From contig CBDBJL010000018.1 in assembly GCA_965206365.1 (NCBI GenBank), forward strand, positions 124,001-188,000: a stretch of DNA of 64,000 nucleotides, written 5' to 3'. The DNA comes from CBDBJL01 sp965206365 (GTDB lineage: Bacteria > Pseudomonadota > Alphaproteobacteria > JABAAW01 > JAHZMA01). The notes beneath the pieces were generated by a model. It saw only the letters and a program-made list of their open reading frames with translations. It was not told where the DNA came from and ran no database searches. Shown one piece after another: positions 26,034 to 35,486 of the stretch; positions within the stretch are counted from its first letter, which is position 1; the number at the start of each line of letters is the position of its first letter. The translations under genes were made by a program, and so were the position numbers.

Positions 26034-27510
26034 TACTTAAATTAACGGCTTGAATCGGAGAGTTTTCCCAAAAACCGTAAAGTTCTTTATGCAAAACTCC
26101 AATTTTAGGAAGTTGAAATAGAAATACATTCACAGCATCTTCTGCAAGTATTGTTTGTGCTTGGTGGTAAAGTTTCTTTAAATTTTTCTTCTTTGCCCCT
26201 TGAATTTTTGTTATTATTTGGTTGAATTTCGGATTATTATAACCAAAATAATAATTATCGCGAGCATAGATATTGATATCATTGGCTTCGGTATGGGCAA
26301 TGACACTGAGATCATATTTTTCACCTTGGAAAACAGTTTTCAGCCAAAGTGCCCATTCCACATTCTCAATTTTGATAGTTAAGCCAATACTACGTAATTG
26401 TGCGGCAATAATCTCACCCGAACGACGTGCATAAGCAACAGGGGGTAATTTCATGATAAAAGTTTCACCGGCATAATTAGTCATTTTCAGATATTCTTTT
26501 GCAAGTTTAAGATTGTAAGGATTACTTTTCGTTAAATCTAAATAATAAGGATTATGTGGTGCAAAATGTGAACCGATAGGGGTTCCATAACCAAACATTG
26601 CCCCTTGAATAATATCTTTTCTGTTAATGGCATGAGAAATTGCCAATCGCATATTTTTATCGGCTAAAAATTTATTTCGATGGTTAATGGCAAGAATCGT
26701 TTCACCTTCTGTAGTTCCGGTTATTATTTTGAGATCTGAAAATTTCTTCAACCGCGATAATTGTTCAGGGGCAGGAAAAATAGGAAAAGCATCGAGTTCG
26801 TTAGTCGTTATTGCGGAAAAAGCGGCAACTGGATCTGGAATAAAACGAAAAATTACCTTAGCAATTGGAACTTTTTTGCCATGATATCTTGGGTTTCGTT
26901 CCAAATGAACAGATTGACCACTTTTCCATTTTTCAAATTTAAATGGACCTGTGCCGATAGGATTTCGTTTGTTTTTGTCGGCATTTTCAGGGTTTACAAT
27001 AACCGCATCACCCCAAGCGAGATTGAAAAGAAAAGAGCTATTTTGTTTTTTAAGGGTAATTCGAATATGATGCGGGGTTTTTACAATTATTTCTTCAATA
27101 TCATCAAATAATATTTTTTGGGCATTAACGCTATCTTTACTGCGGGCGCGTTCGTAAGAAAAAAGCACATCATCAGCGTTAAAATGAGTATTATCATGGA
27201 AAAAAACTTCTTTTTTTAAGAAAAAATCATAAATAAGACCATCCTTAGAAATTTTCCAGGATTTTGCTAATGCAGGCAATACTTGCCCTTTGGCATCAAT
27301 TTGGGTAAGTCCTTGAAAAATATTGGCATAAACAATATTATCAATGGCCTCAGCCGCACCTGCGGTTGGATCAAGATGGGGAGGTTCTAAGGATAAGCCA
27401 ATACGAACCTGTGAGCTGGCTATAAATGTATTTGCTGCAGAAAGTGGGTTGATCGGAAGGCTAGCAATAAAGCAAAGACTGATTAAAAAAGCGGAATATT
27501 TTTTTGGCAT
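26017..27510 (-). CDS. ABC transporter solute-binding protein, family 5 (OppA/DppA type)
   Basis: 497 residues from ATG 27510, chosen because it follows GGGGAC and starts a clear signal peptide (MPKKYSAFLISLCFIASLPINPLSAAN). The mature part has the family opening RIGLSLEPPHLDPTAGAAEAIDNIVYANIFQGL and the central NPIGTGPFKFEKWKSG block. It captures peptides or similar small solutes in the periplasm for the two permeases. Ligand is unknown. Next upstream is an independent P1 peptidase gene, which might act on the same substrates (inference). Confidence 0.88.
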   Translation of the reverse strand: MPKKYSAFLISLCFIASLPINPLSAANTFIASSQVRIGLSLEPPHLDPTAGAAEAIDNIVYANIFQGLTQIDAKGQVLPALAKSWKISKDGLIYDFFLKKEVFFHDNTHFNADDVLFSYERARSKDSVNAQKILFDDIEEIIVKTPHHIRITLKKQNSSFLFNLAWGDAVIVNPENADKNKRNPIGTGPFKFEKWKSGQSVHLERNPRYHGKKVPIAKVIFRFIPDPVAAFSAITTNELDAFPIFPAPEQLSRLKKFSDLKIITGTTEGETILAINHRNKFLADKNMRLAISHAINRKDIIQGAMFGYGTPIGSHFAPHNPYYLDLTKSNPYNLKLAKEYLKMTNYAGETFIMKLPPVAYARRSGEIIAAQLRSIGLTIKIENVEWALWLKTVFQGEKYDLSVIAHTEANDINIYARDNYYFGYNNPKFNQIITKIQGAKKKNLKKLYHQAQTILAEDAVNVFLFQLPKIGVLHKELYGFWENSPIQAVNLSNVRWK

Positions 27511-27609
27511 TAGAAGTCCCCGAATAAAATTATTGTAAATCAAACCATGTTGAAAAAATAATAGTAGCAGATAAAATTTAAAAAGTAAAATTCATTTCAT
27601 ATAGATCTA

Positions 27610-28617
27610 TCAATTTCGATAAGCAGGTATCGAATGAAGATCATTGGCTTGTAAAATTGCTCTCATTACCGAACGCGTTAAACAATCTGCGGCTAAAGAA
27701 GATAGGGTAACGAGTAATTTTGGGGGTGGATTCCCCCTTATTTTTTCTTGTTGCGTAGAAATAGCAAATAAAATATCACCATCGAATAACGTATGACAAG
27801 GGCGGATCGCACGGGCAAGCCCATCGCTAGCAGTATGGCTGATGGCTTTTAAGGCTGATTGTGGTAAATCAAGATTAGTGGCAATGATGGCTAAGGTGGT
27901 ATTTTCGCCAGCAAAGCTTGATTTACAATCAGGATCATCGGTGCCATGATCCGCTAAAATTCGTGAATTTAAAATTTCAGGATCGTAAATTTTGGCGTCA
28001 TCATCTTCGGGTTTTAAAAAATATTCGCCATAAAAATTACGGTTATTTGGTAAAACCACATTGCCAAAACTGTTCACAGCAACAAAAGCACCGATAATAA
28101 TTTTTTGATTTGCTATATTTATTACGGAAGATGCGCTTCCAATACCTCCCTTTAACTTTCCGGCTATTGCACCAGTACCGGCACCATGATTGCCAAGATG
28201 GAAATTTTTACCAATATTTAGGTAAGCTTGTTTTGCTAATAAAGTATAATCAGGCAATGTCTCTGGATTCAATTGTAGATCAAATAAAGCCGCTGTAGGG
28301 ATGATCGGAATTCGGCGGACATTGGTTGGGAAACCGCGGTTTGCATGATGAAAATCATGCATTAATTGATCCGCCGCTGCCAAACCATAGGCTGATCCCC
28401 CTACAAGGCAAATGCCATCAATATGGGTGATCAGTTTTTCCGGGTGTAATAATTCTAATTCACGAGTTGCAGGTGCACCGCCACGCACAGTACAAGCTGC
28501 AATCATGGGTTTCTCGCTGGTGATCAGACTGATTCCACTTGCGCATAAAGGCAAGTCCCTAATGATTTTACTTTGCCCAATCAAGATTCCCGGAACATCG
28601 GTAATTAAGTTTTGCAT
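27610..28617 (-). CDS. P1-family (DmpA/NylC-type) Ntn peptidase
   Basis: 335 residues. The N-terminal TDVPGILIGQ, the GGSAYGLAAADQLM motif and GAGTGAIAGKLKGGIGSAS are characteristic of the P1/DmpA fold, a self-cleaving N-terminal nucleophile hydrolase. The likely cleavage and nucleophile site is ENTTLAIIATN, with Asn239-Thr240. Members cleave beta-peptides, D-amino-acid amides or nylon-type oligomers; the natural substrate here is unknown. No signal peptide is visible, so it is likely cytosolic. It sits on the same strand as the ABC importer, 99 bases upstream. Confidence 0.87.
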   Translation of the reverse strand: MQNLITDVPGILIGQSKIIRDLPLCASGISLITSEKPMIAACTVRGGAPATRELELLHPEKLITHIDGICLVGGSAYGLAAADQLMHDFHHANRGFPTNVRRIPIIPTAALFDLQLNPETLPDYTLLAKQAYLNIGKNFHLGNHGAGTGAIAGKLKGGIGSASSVINIANQKIIIGAFVAVNSFGNVVLPNNRNFYGEYFLKPEDDDAKIYDPEILNSRILADHGTDDPDCKSSFAGENTTLAIIATNLDLPQSALKAISHTASDGLARAIRPCHTLFDGDILFAISTQQEKIRGNPPPKLLVTLSSLAADCLTRSVMRAILQANDLHSIPAYRN

Positions 28618-28685
28618 GATTGATTAGGAAAATTTATGTGTGGGAAATGGAATGTAGATCGTAAGAATTAAGCAAAAATTATTTT

Positions 28686-29393
28686 TCATTGAAGTAATTT
28701 CCATTCATTATCGATATAGCCCTCAAGGGGGTAAAATCGCTTTTTGTAATTCATTTTTCTAGAACCATCAACCCAATAACCTAAATAAAGATAGGGTAAA
28801 TTTTGTTTTTGTAAGCGCATAACTAAATCTAAAATCATAAAACTTCCCAAACTACGATGGGCTAAAAATGTATTGTAAAAACTATAAATTGCAGAAAACC
28901 CGTCTGAAAATTTATCTAAAATACATGTTGCCACCAAATGGTTATCAGAGCTACGATATTCTATTAAACAGGTATCCATTGGGGATTGAATAATCATATC
29001 GGCATATTCTTGAAAACTCATATTTGCCATCTCGCCACTACTATGGCGTGAGGAAACATATTGGCGAAAAAGCTCATATTGTTCATAAGTAATATCCGTT
29101 ATTAACGTACTGGTAAGATCTTTATTTTTATTAAAAATGCGTCGCCATGTAGGTTTGTAATGAAAATTTTTACAAAATACACGCGTTGAAATACATGCTG
29201 AACAATCAGGACAAACGGGACGATACATGATATTATGGGAACGACGAAAACCTGAATTAGAAAAATACATGGCTTCAACATTGGATAAGGGACGGTTGAT
29301 TCGAGTGAAAAGTTGGTATTCTATGCGTTTTTCTAAATAGGGGCAAACCATAGGTTGAGAGCGAAAAAAAATATGAGGCGTTTCAGGATTCAT
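28686..29393 (-). CDS. bpt: Aspartate/glutamate leucyltransferase (Bpt/Ate1 family)
   Basis: 235 residues. It adds leucine (or arginine) from charged tRNA to N-terminal Asp or Glu of proteins, marking them for ClpS-ClpAP. The N-terminal Cys cluster (PCPYL-like VCPYLE, then RPVCPDCSACISTRV) and the C-terminal GNAT-like core (YLGYWVDGSRKMNYKKRFYPLE) are the family signatures. The length is normal. It is divergently oriented from the small lipoprotein gene. Confidence 0.93.
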   Translation of the reverse strand: MNPETPHIFFRSQPMVCPYLEKRIEYQLFTRINRPLSNVEAMYFSNSGFRRSHNIMYRPVCPDCSACISTRVFCKNFHYKPTWRRIFNKNKDLTSTLITDITYEQYELFRQYVSSRHSSGEMANMSFQEYADMIIQSPMDTCLIEYRSSDNHLVATCILDKFSDGFSAIYSFYNTFLAHRSLGSFMILDLVMRLQKQNLPYLYLGYWVDGSRKMNYKKRFYPLEGYIDNEWKLLQ

Positions 29394-29432
29394 TGATTGG
29401 TATTTTCTATTAAAAAGAGCAAAGGAGTGGTT

Positions 29433-29651
29433 ATGATAAAATTAGGGATGAGTAGGCAGGGGGGGTGGATGGATTTCAATCAATATCGTGGTTTCATTTT
29501 TCTTGTGCCTTATTTTTTTCTTATTGGTTGTGGGAATGTGAATTTTCCTGTGTTAGAGAATGCTCCGAAATTGCCAGAAAATTGGGAAGTTGAAGAATCT
29601 GATTCGCAGCGCCCTCATATCATCATTGATAACATACAGACTCATGAATAA
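29433..29651 (+). CDS. Small putative lipoprotein of unknown function
   Basis: 72 residues. ATG 29433 is chosen because AAAGGAG precedes it at good spacing. A hydrophobic stretch (GFIFLVPYFFLIGC) ends in a lipobox-like LIGC, followed by a short polar tail rich in Pro and Glu. The N-terminal region before the hydrophobic core is longer than usual. I do not recognise a family. The last ten bases overlap the convergent argG gene. Confidence 0.5.
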   Translation: MIKLGMSRQGGWMDFNQYRGFIFLVPYFFLIGCGNVNFPVLENAPKLPENWEVEESDSQRPHIIIDNIQTHE

Positions 29652-30844
29652 TAATTTCCTAATCTTAATCTTAAAGCGTTAAGTTTGATAAATCCTTCTG
29701 CATCTCGCTGATTATAAACATCATCTTCTTCAAAAGTAACATGTTTTTCGCTGTAAAGGCTGTTCTTACTTGCACGTCCAAGGATCGCAATATTCCCTTT
29801 GTAAAGCTGTATGCGTACAGTTCCAGAAACATTTTTTTGTGATTTATCAATTAAAGCTTGTAACATTTCTCGTTCGGGTGAAAACCAAAAACCATTATAG
29901 ATAATTTTCGCGTAACGTGGCATTAATTCATCTTTAAGATGGGTGGCTTCACGGTCTAAAGTAATGGATTCTATGGCGCGATGAGCTTTTATTAATACGC
30001 TCCCCCCGGGAGTTTCGTAAATGCCACGCGATTTCATACCGACAAAACGATTTTCTACCAAATCAATGCGCCCAACACCGTGATTACCAGCAATAATGTT
30101 TAAGGCGGTGAGCAATTGTGCCGGAGAAAGGTTTTTTCCGTTTAATTGGCAAGCATCGCCGTTTTGAAAGGTGATCTTAATTGTCTCGGGAATATCAGGG
30201 GCATCGATAGCGTTACAAGTACGACTATAAACATATTGGGGAGCTTCTATATTAGGGTCTTCAAGAATTTTGCCTTCGGCAGAAACATGAAGCATATTGG
30301 CATCTATTGAAAAAGGAGCTTCACCATGTTTATCTTTGGGGACATGAATTTGTCGTTTTTGAGCGTAGGCAATTAATTTACTACGGCTATTAAGCTCCCA
30401 TTCACGCCAAGGTGCGATAATCTTGATTTGTGGATTGCGGGCATAATAGCCAAGTTCAAAGCGGACTTGATCATTACCTTTTCCAGTTGCGCCGTGCGCT
30501 ACGGCGTCTGCATTATTTTCAAGAGCGATTTCAATTTGCCTTTTGGCGATTAGGGGGCGAGCAATCGCTGTGCCTAATAAATATTCGCCTTCATATAATG
30601 TATTGGCACGAAACATGGGAAATACAAAATCACGAACAAATTCTTCCCGCAAATCATCAATATAAATTTTTGTTGCTCCCGAATTTTCAGCCTTACGACG
30701 GATTTGTTCGATATCATCGCCTTGCCCTAAATCTGCGAAAAAGGCAATAATTTGTGCATCGTAAGTTTCTTTAAGCCAATGTAGAATTACTGAAGTATCT
30801 AAACCTCCGGAATAGGCAAGAACAATTTTTTTAATTTCAGACAT
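29642..30844 (-). CDS. argG: Argininosuccinate synthase
   Basis: 400 residues. It joins citrulline and aspartate with ATP in arginine synthesis. The start at 30844 gives MSEIKKIVLAYSGGLDTSVIL, the ATP-pyrophosphatase loop, and follows AGGGGT. AHGATGKGNDQVRFELG and the C-terminal KGNIAILGRASKNSLYSEKHVTFE are family blocks. argH is not in the window. A 7-bp inverted repeat (30877-30894) lies about 33 bases upstream of the start and could be an operator. Confidence 0.97.
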   Translation of the reverse strand: MSEIKKIVLAYSGGLDTSVILHWLKETYDAQIIAFFADLGQGDDIEQIRRKAENSGATKIYIDDLREEFVRDFVFPMFRANTLYEGEYLLGTAIARPLIAKRQIEIALENNADAVAHGATGKGNDQVRFELGYYARNPQIKIIAPWREWELNSRSKLIAYAQKRQIHVPKDKHGEAPFSIDANMLHVSAEGKILEDPNIEAPQYVYSRTCNAIDAPDIPETIKITFQNGDACQLNGKNLSPAQLLTALNIIAGNHGVGRIDLVENRFVGMKSRGIYETPGGSVLIKAHRAIESITLDREATHLKDELMPRYAKIIYNGFWFSPEREMLQALIDKSQKNVSGTVRIQLYKGNIAILGRASKNSLYSEKHVTFEEDDVYNQRDAEGFIKLNALRLRLGNYYS

Positions 30845-30876
30845 ATAAACCCCTAATGGTAATTCCCCAATTGTTA

Positions 30877-30894
30877 GATTGCAGTAATGCAATC
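30877..30894 (-). promoter_or_regulatory. Inverted repeat upstream of argG
   Basis: GATTGCA, a 4-base spacer, then TGCAATC form a perfect 7-bp inverted repeat in the argG leader. It might be an operator or a small RNA hairpin. No known arginine-repressor box was recognised. Confidence 0.35.
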
Positions 30895-30996
30895 AATCCA
30901 GCAATTTCAGTGCCACCTTAAAGATCAATAATAATTAGAGCCTAGCATTAATGTGATTAATATATAACTGAAGTTAGGAAATTGATAGTCTATATT

Positions 30997-31016
30997 ATAA
31001 TTTTATATAAAATTAT
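30997..31016. promoter_or_regulatory. Perfect 20-bp AT palindrome before the glycosylation operon
   Basis: The 20 bases ATAATTTTATATAAAATTAT are their own reverse complement and lie about 75 bases upstream of the GT41-like gene, in the argG-GT41 divergent gap. It could be an operator or promoter element. Chance in AT-rich DNA is a real alternative. Confidence 0.3.
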
Positions 31017-31091
31017 TGATTTTTATGGTAGTGATGGTTCGTTAAAGATAGGATCAACTCATAATGTTTTTATACCAATCAAGGATTTATT

Positions 31092-33122
31092 TTGGGAACT
31101 GAGACCGTAACATATGAATGGCTGGAGACAGTCTATGAAATTAAAATAAATTTAGAAGAAGTAACAGACGATGATGCTTTGCTTGAGAAGATTGAGCAAG
31201 CCAATGAAAAGTTTCCAGAAAAAATTGATATTTGGTACTTATATACGGCTTTTTATTTGCTAAAAATAGGAAAGGTTGGGCGGGCTTTTGCGAGTTTAAA
31301 GAAAGCTCATAATTCTTATGAAACACCAGAACTAATTCATGTATTATCATTATTGGCAGCAAGGTTGGGGTTTCGTGATGAGGCTATTTATTATTTAAAA
31401 TTAAGCACAATTTTAACAGAGCCAAATAAAGATTTATTACCCGGCTGGTTACCTGAATTCGAAGAAGTCTATTTTGCTGGTGATGAAGAAAGATATATGG
31501 ATGGTATTAAATATCTTGTTTATTGTGGTTATTATCAAAGTGCTTATGAAAAATGTCAAGATTTGTTTCTGGCAAATGAAACCAATATCGATTTGATTGT
31601 GTTAATTTTGCAATTATCTTTGATTTTGAATCATCCTTATGATGCGATAAAATTTGTCGAAAAATTAATTGATTATTTTCAAGGTAATCTTATTTCTATT
31701 GAAAATTTAATTATTGCTGAGGTCTTTATGTTATTAGGGCAAGCAAAAAATACGCAAATTTGGATTGATGAAGCGAAAAAGAATTATTTTCCAGAAAAAT
31801 TTCTTTCCAATGAAAAGCGATTATCCTATAGAAATGACCCGCTTTGGCAAGAAATAAAAATTCACGCATATCTGGGAAATCACCAATATAAACAGAAATT
31901 AGAACGTCAATATATAGAGATAAAAGATATCGTTGGTTCTCACCAAGAAAACGTTATGTTGGAAGTAACCAAGGATAATAAGATTAAATTAGGTATTATT
32001 ATACATCCCGACACTGATGATCATAACATTGTGAGTTATATTATTCGGAAGTTAGGGTTTTTCCAACATACAAATTTAATGATTATTTTTTATATTGATC
32101 GTCCGGAACGGGATCGAGATAATATTTATTTTTCGTCAATGGCAAAAGAAATTATCTATATTTCCGAAATAGATAGTGAAACTTTGGCAGTGATTATGAA
32201 GAATGAAATGTTGGATATTTTATTAGATATTAATGATTATGCGATACCTACACGGCCTGATTTGGTTTTTAGGAAACCAGCAAAAATAACCATTTTATTT
32301 GCCGGTGATGCAGAAACTGCGTCTTTATGGGGATATGATGCGGTTTTGGGTGATGCTTATATCTATCCGCTAGAAGCCGGGCAATCTATGCGGGAAGGTG
32401 AATATATTATTCAGCATCATCAAAATCCAAAGATGGCAACGATTCTTCGGTTACGTGAAAGTTTTTTGCAATATATGAATTTCAATACAATTGAAGCCGA
32501 ACCTTATGAGAAAGAGCAAGAAAATTTTATTCTGGGCGTTTACTGCAAACGGATGGATTTGACAGATGAGAAAATTTTATTTCTTACCAAAATTTTACAG
32601 AGGATAGAGCATGCGGTTCTTATTTTTGAAACAAGTATTTTGGGTGGTGAAGTGATGTTTCAAGAAATATTGGAAAAAATTTCACAAGGGAATGTAGATT
32701 TTGAAAAAAGAATTATTATGCCCAGCCAACCAATAACATTAGATGATTTTACGATCTATGTTGATGTTATGTTGCCGATGGGGGGCTCGCAAATTAATCT
32801 TATGCATTCTTGTTTGCAATATAGCAAAATTTGTTTATGCTGTCGGGGGCAATTTGCAATTGAAAAAGTAAATTCTAGTATGTTATTGGATATTTGTACG
32901 CAATCAGAAAAATCTATGATTTTTGAAGATTGGCAAGATGCTTTATCATTGCTAGAAAAATTAAGCTGTGATGTCGAATTACGGAAAAAATTAGCAAATT
33001 CACTTAGGATCCATAAAATATCGGATATTGCAGAATGGACAAAAAAAATTATTATTATGTATGATGATTTGTCTTATATCTTATTGAATTTTCATCAGCA
33101 AAAAATTAGTGGATCATCATGA
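31092..33122 (+). CDS. TPR-like plus GT41/OGT-like glycosyltransferase, divergent
   Basis: 676 residues starting at TTG 31092, with AAGGA six bases upstream. Residues about 1-280 are helical and repeat-like (YLLKIGKVGRAFASLKKAH, LGFRDEAIYYLKLS), resembling TPR units. The C-terminal half has the layout of O-GlcNAc transferases: LGIIIHPDTDDHNIVSYIIRKL where OGT has its catalytic-domain start, LDILLDINDYAIPTRPDLVF near residue 373 with KPAKITILFAGDAE just after, and DVMLPMGGSQINLMHSCLQ near residue 555 matching the OGT NGGTTT region. Key residues are diverged (GGSQ for GGTT). A protein or glycan glycosyltransferase is inferred. It overlaps the DUF115 gene by 4 bases (ATGA), implying translational coupling and a shared job, probably O-glycosylation of a surface or flagellar protein. 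Confidence 0.65.
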   Translation: MGTETVTYEWLETVYEIKINLEEVTDDDALLEKIEQANEKFPEKIDIWYLYTAFYLLKIGKVGRAFASLKKAHNSYETPELIHVLSLLAARLGFRDEAIYYLKLSTILTEPNKDLLPGWLPEFEEVYFAGDEERYMDGIKYLVYCGYYQSAYEKCQDLFLANETNIDLIVLILQLSLILNHPYDAIKFVEKLIDYFQGNLISIENLIIAEVFMLLGQAKNTQIWIDEAKKNYFPEKFLSNEKRLSYRNDPLWQEIKIHAYLGNHQYKQKLERQYIEIKDIVGSHQENVMLEVTKDNKIKLGIIIHPDTDDHNIVSYIIRKLGFFQHTNLMIIFYIDRPERDRDNIYFSSMAKEIIYISEIDSETLAVIMKNEMLDILLDINDYAIPTRPDLVFRKPAKITILFAGDAETASLWGYDAVLGDAYIYPLEAGQSMREGEYIIQHHQNPKMATILRLRESFLQYMNFNTIEAEPYEKEQENFILGVYCKRMDLTDEKILFLTKILQRIEHAVLIFETSILGGEVMFQEILEKISQGNVDFEKRIIMPSQPITLDDFTIYVDVMLPMGGSQINLMHSCLQYSKICLCCRGQFAIEKVNSSMLLDICTQSEKSMIFEDWQDALSLLEKLSCDVELRKKLANSLRIHKISDIAEWTKKIIIMYDDLSYILLNFHQQKISGSS

Positions 33123-35485
33123 TGTCAGAAAATTTAGAACATTTCCAAGAACGAAAAATAATGTACCAAAAGAATCTTGCATGGTTTGAAGAAAATAAGG
33201 TCAGTTTCTATCAAAATATTAAAAATCAGGAATATAATTTTTCGGAACTTGTTTTTGATGCAGAAGAGATTGTGAATATTGTTATTGGGGATAAAAAAAT
33301 TTACCCTCAGGATGCTCAGCAATTTGCGAAAGAACAAATTGCTAATATTGATAATTATACAAAGTTGGAATATGACGTCTCGCCAAACAGTTTTTCTTAC
33401 TCCGATCGAATTTTTGGTAGAGGTTATTCACGAAAACTTATATTACAAAGGGCCATTTCGACGAATATTCATTATTTTTGTGCAGAATTATCGGCAAAAG
33501 TTTTGGATAAGGGTTTGGTTACAGCACAAGCATTGACTAATGATACAAAAGCGAAGCGTTATATTAATAATGGAGCTTTTATTATTTGTGCTGGTTTAGG
33601 GTTAGGTTATCAGATCGAAGAAATTTTTGCAGAATATGAATTTTCGACATTGGTTATTTTAGAAACACAAATTAACTTCATTCAACATGCTGCACATATT
33701 CATGATTTTTCGAAGTGGCAGGAAAAATGCCGTGCCAGATCTGGGAATTTGGTAATTATTTGTACCGATAATAATGAAAGCTTTAAACCCTATTTAAGTA
33801 ATGGAATTTATAATGATATCAATTATTCGCTTTTTCCAGATAGTTTCATTTTCAAACATCTGGATAATAGTTTTTATAATGATGTGATTACCACAAAAGA
33901 GCAGTGGTCAAAAGATTTTTCTATTAATAAGGGCTTCATAGAAGATGAAGCGATTATGGCGATGAATCATGTTATTAATGTGTTTCGTGGGCTTAAGGGC
34001 AAACAAGAATATTCGCATAAAATTCTTAATGCGCGTCCGATTGAATATCGGAAATTACCAATTTTAGTTGTTGGTAATGGTCCATCTTTGGATAGTTCTA
34101 TTGAGATCATTCGTGAGAAAGTAAAACAAGGCTACATGCTTATGGCTTGTGGAACTGCAGTTGGAACTTTGCTTAATAATGATTTAATGCCCCATTTTTA
34201 TACGAATACTGAAAACACATTTCTTAATTATTGGGCAATGAAAAATTCGATGAAACAGGCGCAAAAAGATCCTAGATTTAAGGATATCATTTTTGTTGGG
34301 CTGGCAACTACTGGCCCTGGGTTGGTGAATTTGTTCAAACGGGCTATTTTGATTATGCGAACCCATAGTGCGGGTTCAACAAATATTGTTAAACATTGTG
34401 TGAAAAGTAAATATAAGGTGGAAGTAAGATATATCGCGCCTAATGTTGCAAATACAGCTATTTCTACTGCCATTGCACTGGGTTTTAGGGATGTATATCT
34501 TTTTGGTATTGATTTAGGGCGACGGCAAGCACAGGAAACGCATGCGAAAACATCGATTTATCAGAAAAATAAGAAATTTATGGAAAATATATTCCTACAA
34601 AAAGGTTATATTAAAGAGGATTTGATTCGTGCAGAATTTCAATTGCGATGGCAAACAGTTGGCAAAATGGGTGGTGCCATTAAAACAAAAGCTAATTTTG
34701 GTGGGAATGTAACGGCTACAGGGATCTTAACGATGGCAAAAGATACATTGGTTAGTATGGCAAGTCATTTGAAAAAAGCGCATCACAATACATATAGAAT
34801 TTTTAATTGTAGCGATGGTGCGAATATTAAAAACATAATCCCATTACTACCGCATTTGGTTCCAGATTTATTGGATTCATCATCGGAAAAAGTACTTGAA
34901 GAGCTTGAAAAAATTTATAATTCTTATGAAAATTTTGATTTTTCAGATGAAGCTTTAGATTCCTATAAAAAATCTTTGCATAAAAACATTGAAGTTGTTG
35001 ATGCTGATCAAGAAGATTTTAATGTGATTATAGATAAATATAGTGATTTTGATTTTCAGGGTTATGTAGAATTTCAAAAATTTTCGGAAGAAATTATTAA
35101 GCTTTGCACGATGATGAATGATCGGGATTTTGAGGTGAAGAAATTTATTCGCGGTAGCGTTAATCAAAATTTACTTTATATTTATAAGCTTTTCACATTT
35201 ATAGAACCTGAAAAACGGAATGAATATATGGCAATTGCGCTCGAATATTTTCAGGAAATTGTAAATCATTACTATGAATATGTGAAGATATTTTTGCAAA
35301 ATCAGCTAGATTTCTTAAGTAATCATACAATACAGGATAATGAAAATTTATTTTCAATCGCACAAAGAGACTTTTTTGAACATCATTATCATAAGCTTTG
35401 CAAAGCCAGAGGAAAAGTTGAGAAACATTATGGATTTGTTTTTCTGGAAGAAGGGATTGTTAATTATAATAATATTTCATCGTAA
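33119..35485 (+). CDS. DUF115 / Maf-type motility-associated glycosyltransferase
   Basis: 788 residues. The DUF115 core starts near residue 316 (LPILVVGNGPSLDSSIEII, GNGPSLD at 319-325) and continues through HFYTNTENT, HSAGSTNIVKHC and DVYLFGIDLG. This order is typical of Maf flagellin glycosyltransferases, which transfer nonulosonic acids such as pseudaminic or legionaminic acid to flagellin. The N-terminal third and the C-terminal helical third are poorly conserved, as is usual. No flagellin or nonulosonate synthesis gene is in the window, so acceptor and sugar are unknown. It ends one base short of the convergent GT4 gene. Confidence 0.8.
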   Translation: MMSENLEHFQERKIMYQKNLAWFEENKVSFYQNIKNQEYNFSELVFDAEEIVNIVIGDKKIYPQDAQQFAKEQIANIDNYTKLEYDVSPNSFSYSDRIFGRGYSRKLILQRAISTNIHYFCAELSAKVLDKGLVTAQALTNDTKAKRYINNGAFIICAGLGLGYQIEEIFAEYEFSTLVILETQINFIQHAAHIHDFSKWQEKCRARSGNLVIICTDNNESFKPYLSNGIYNDINYSLFPDSFIFKHLDNSFYNDVITTKEQWSKDFSINKGFIEDEAIMAMNHVINVFRGLKGKQEYSHKILNARPIEYRKLPILVVGNGPSLDSSIEIIREKVKQGYMLMACGTAVGTLLNNDLMPHFYTNTENTFLNYWAMKNSMKQAQKDPRFKDIIFVGLATTGPGLVNLFKRAILIMRTHSAGSTNIVKHCVKSKYKVEVRYIAPNVANTAISTAIALGFRDVYLFGIDLGRRQAQETHAKTSIYQKNKKFMENIFLQKGYIKEDLIRAEFQLRWQTVGKMGGAIKTKANFGGNVTATGILTMAKDTLVSMASHLKKAHHNTYRIFNCSDGANIKNIIPLLPHLVPDLLDSSSEKVLEELEKIYNSYENFDFSDEALDSYKKSLHKNIEVVDADQEDFNVIIDKYSDFDFQGYVEFQKFSEEIIKLCTMMNDRDFEVKKFIRGSVNQNLLYIYKLFTFIEPEKRNEYMAIALEYFQEIVNHYYEYVKIFLQNQLDFLSNHTIQDNENLFSIAQRDFFEHHYHKLCKARGKVEKHYGFVFLEEGIVNYNNISS

Positions 35486-35486
35486 A

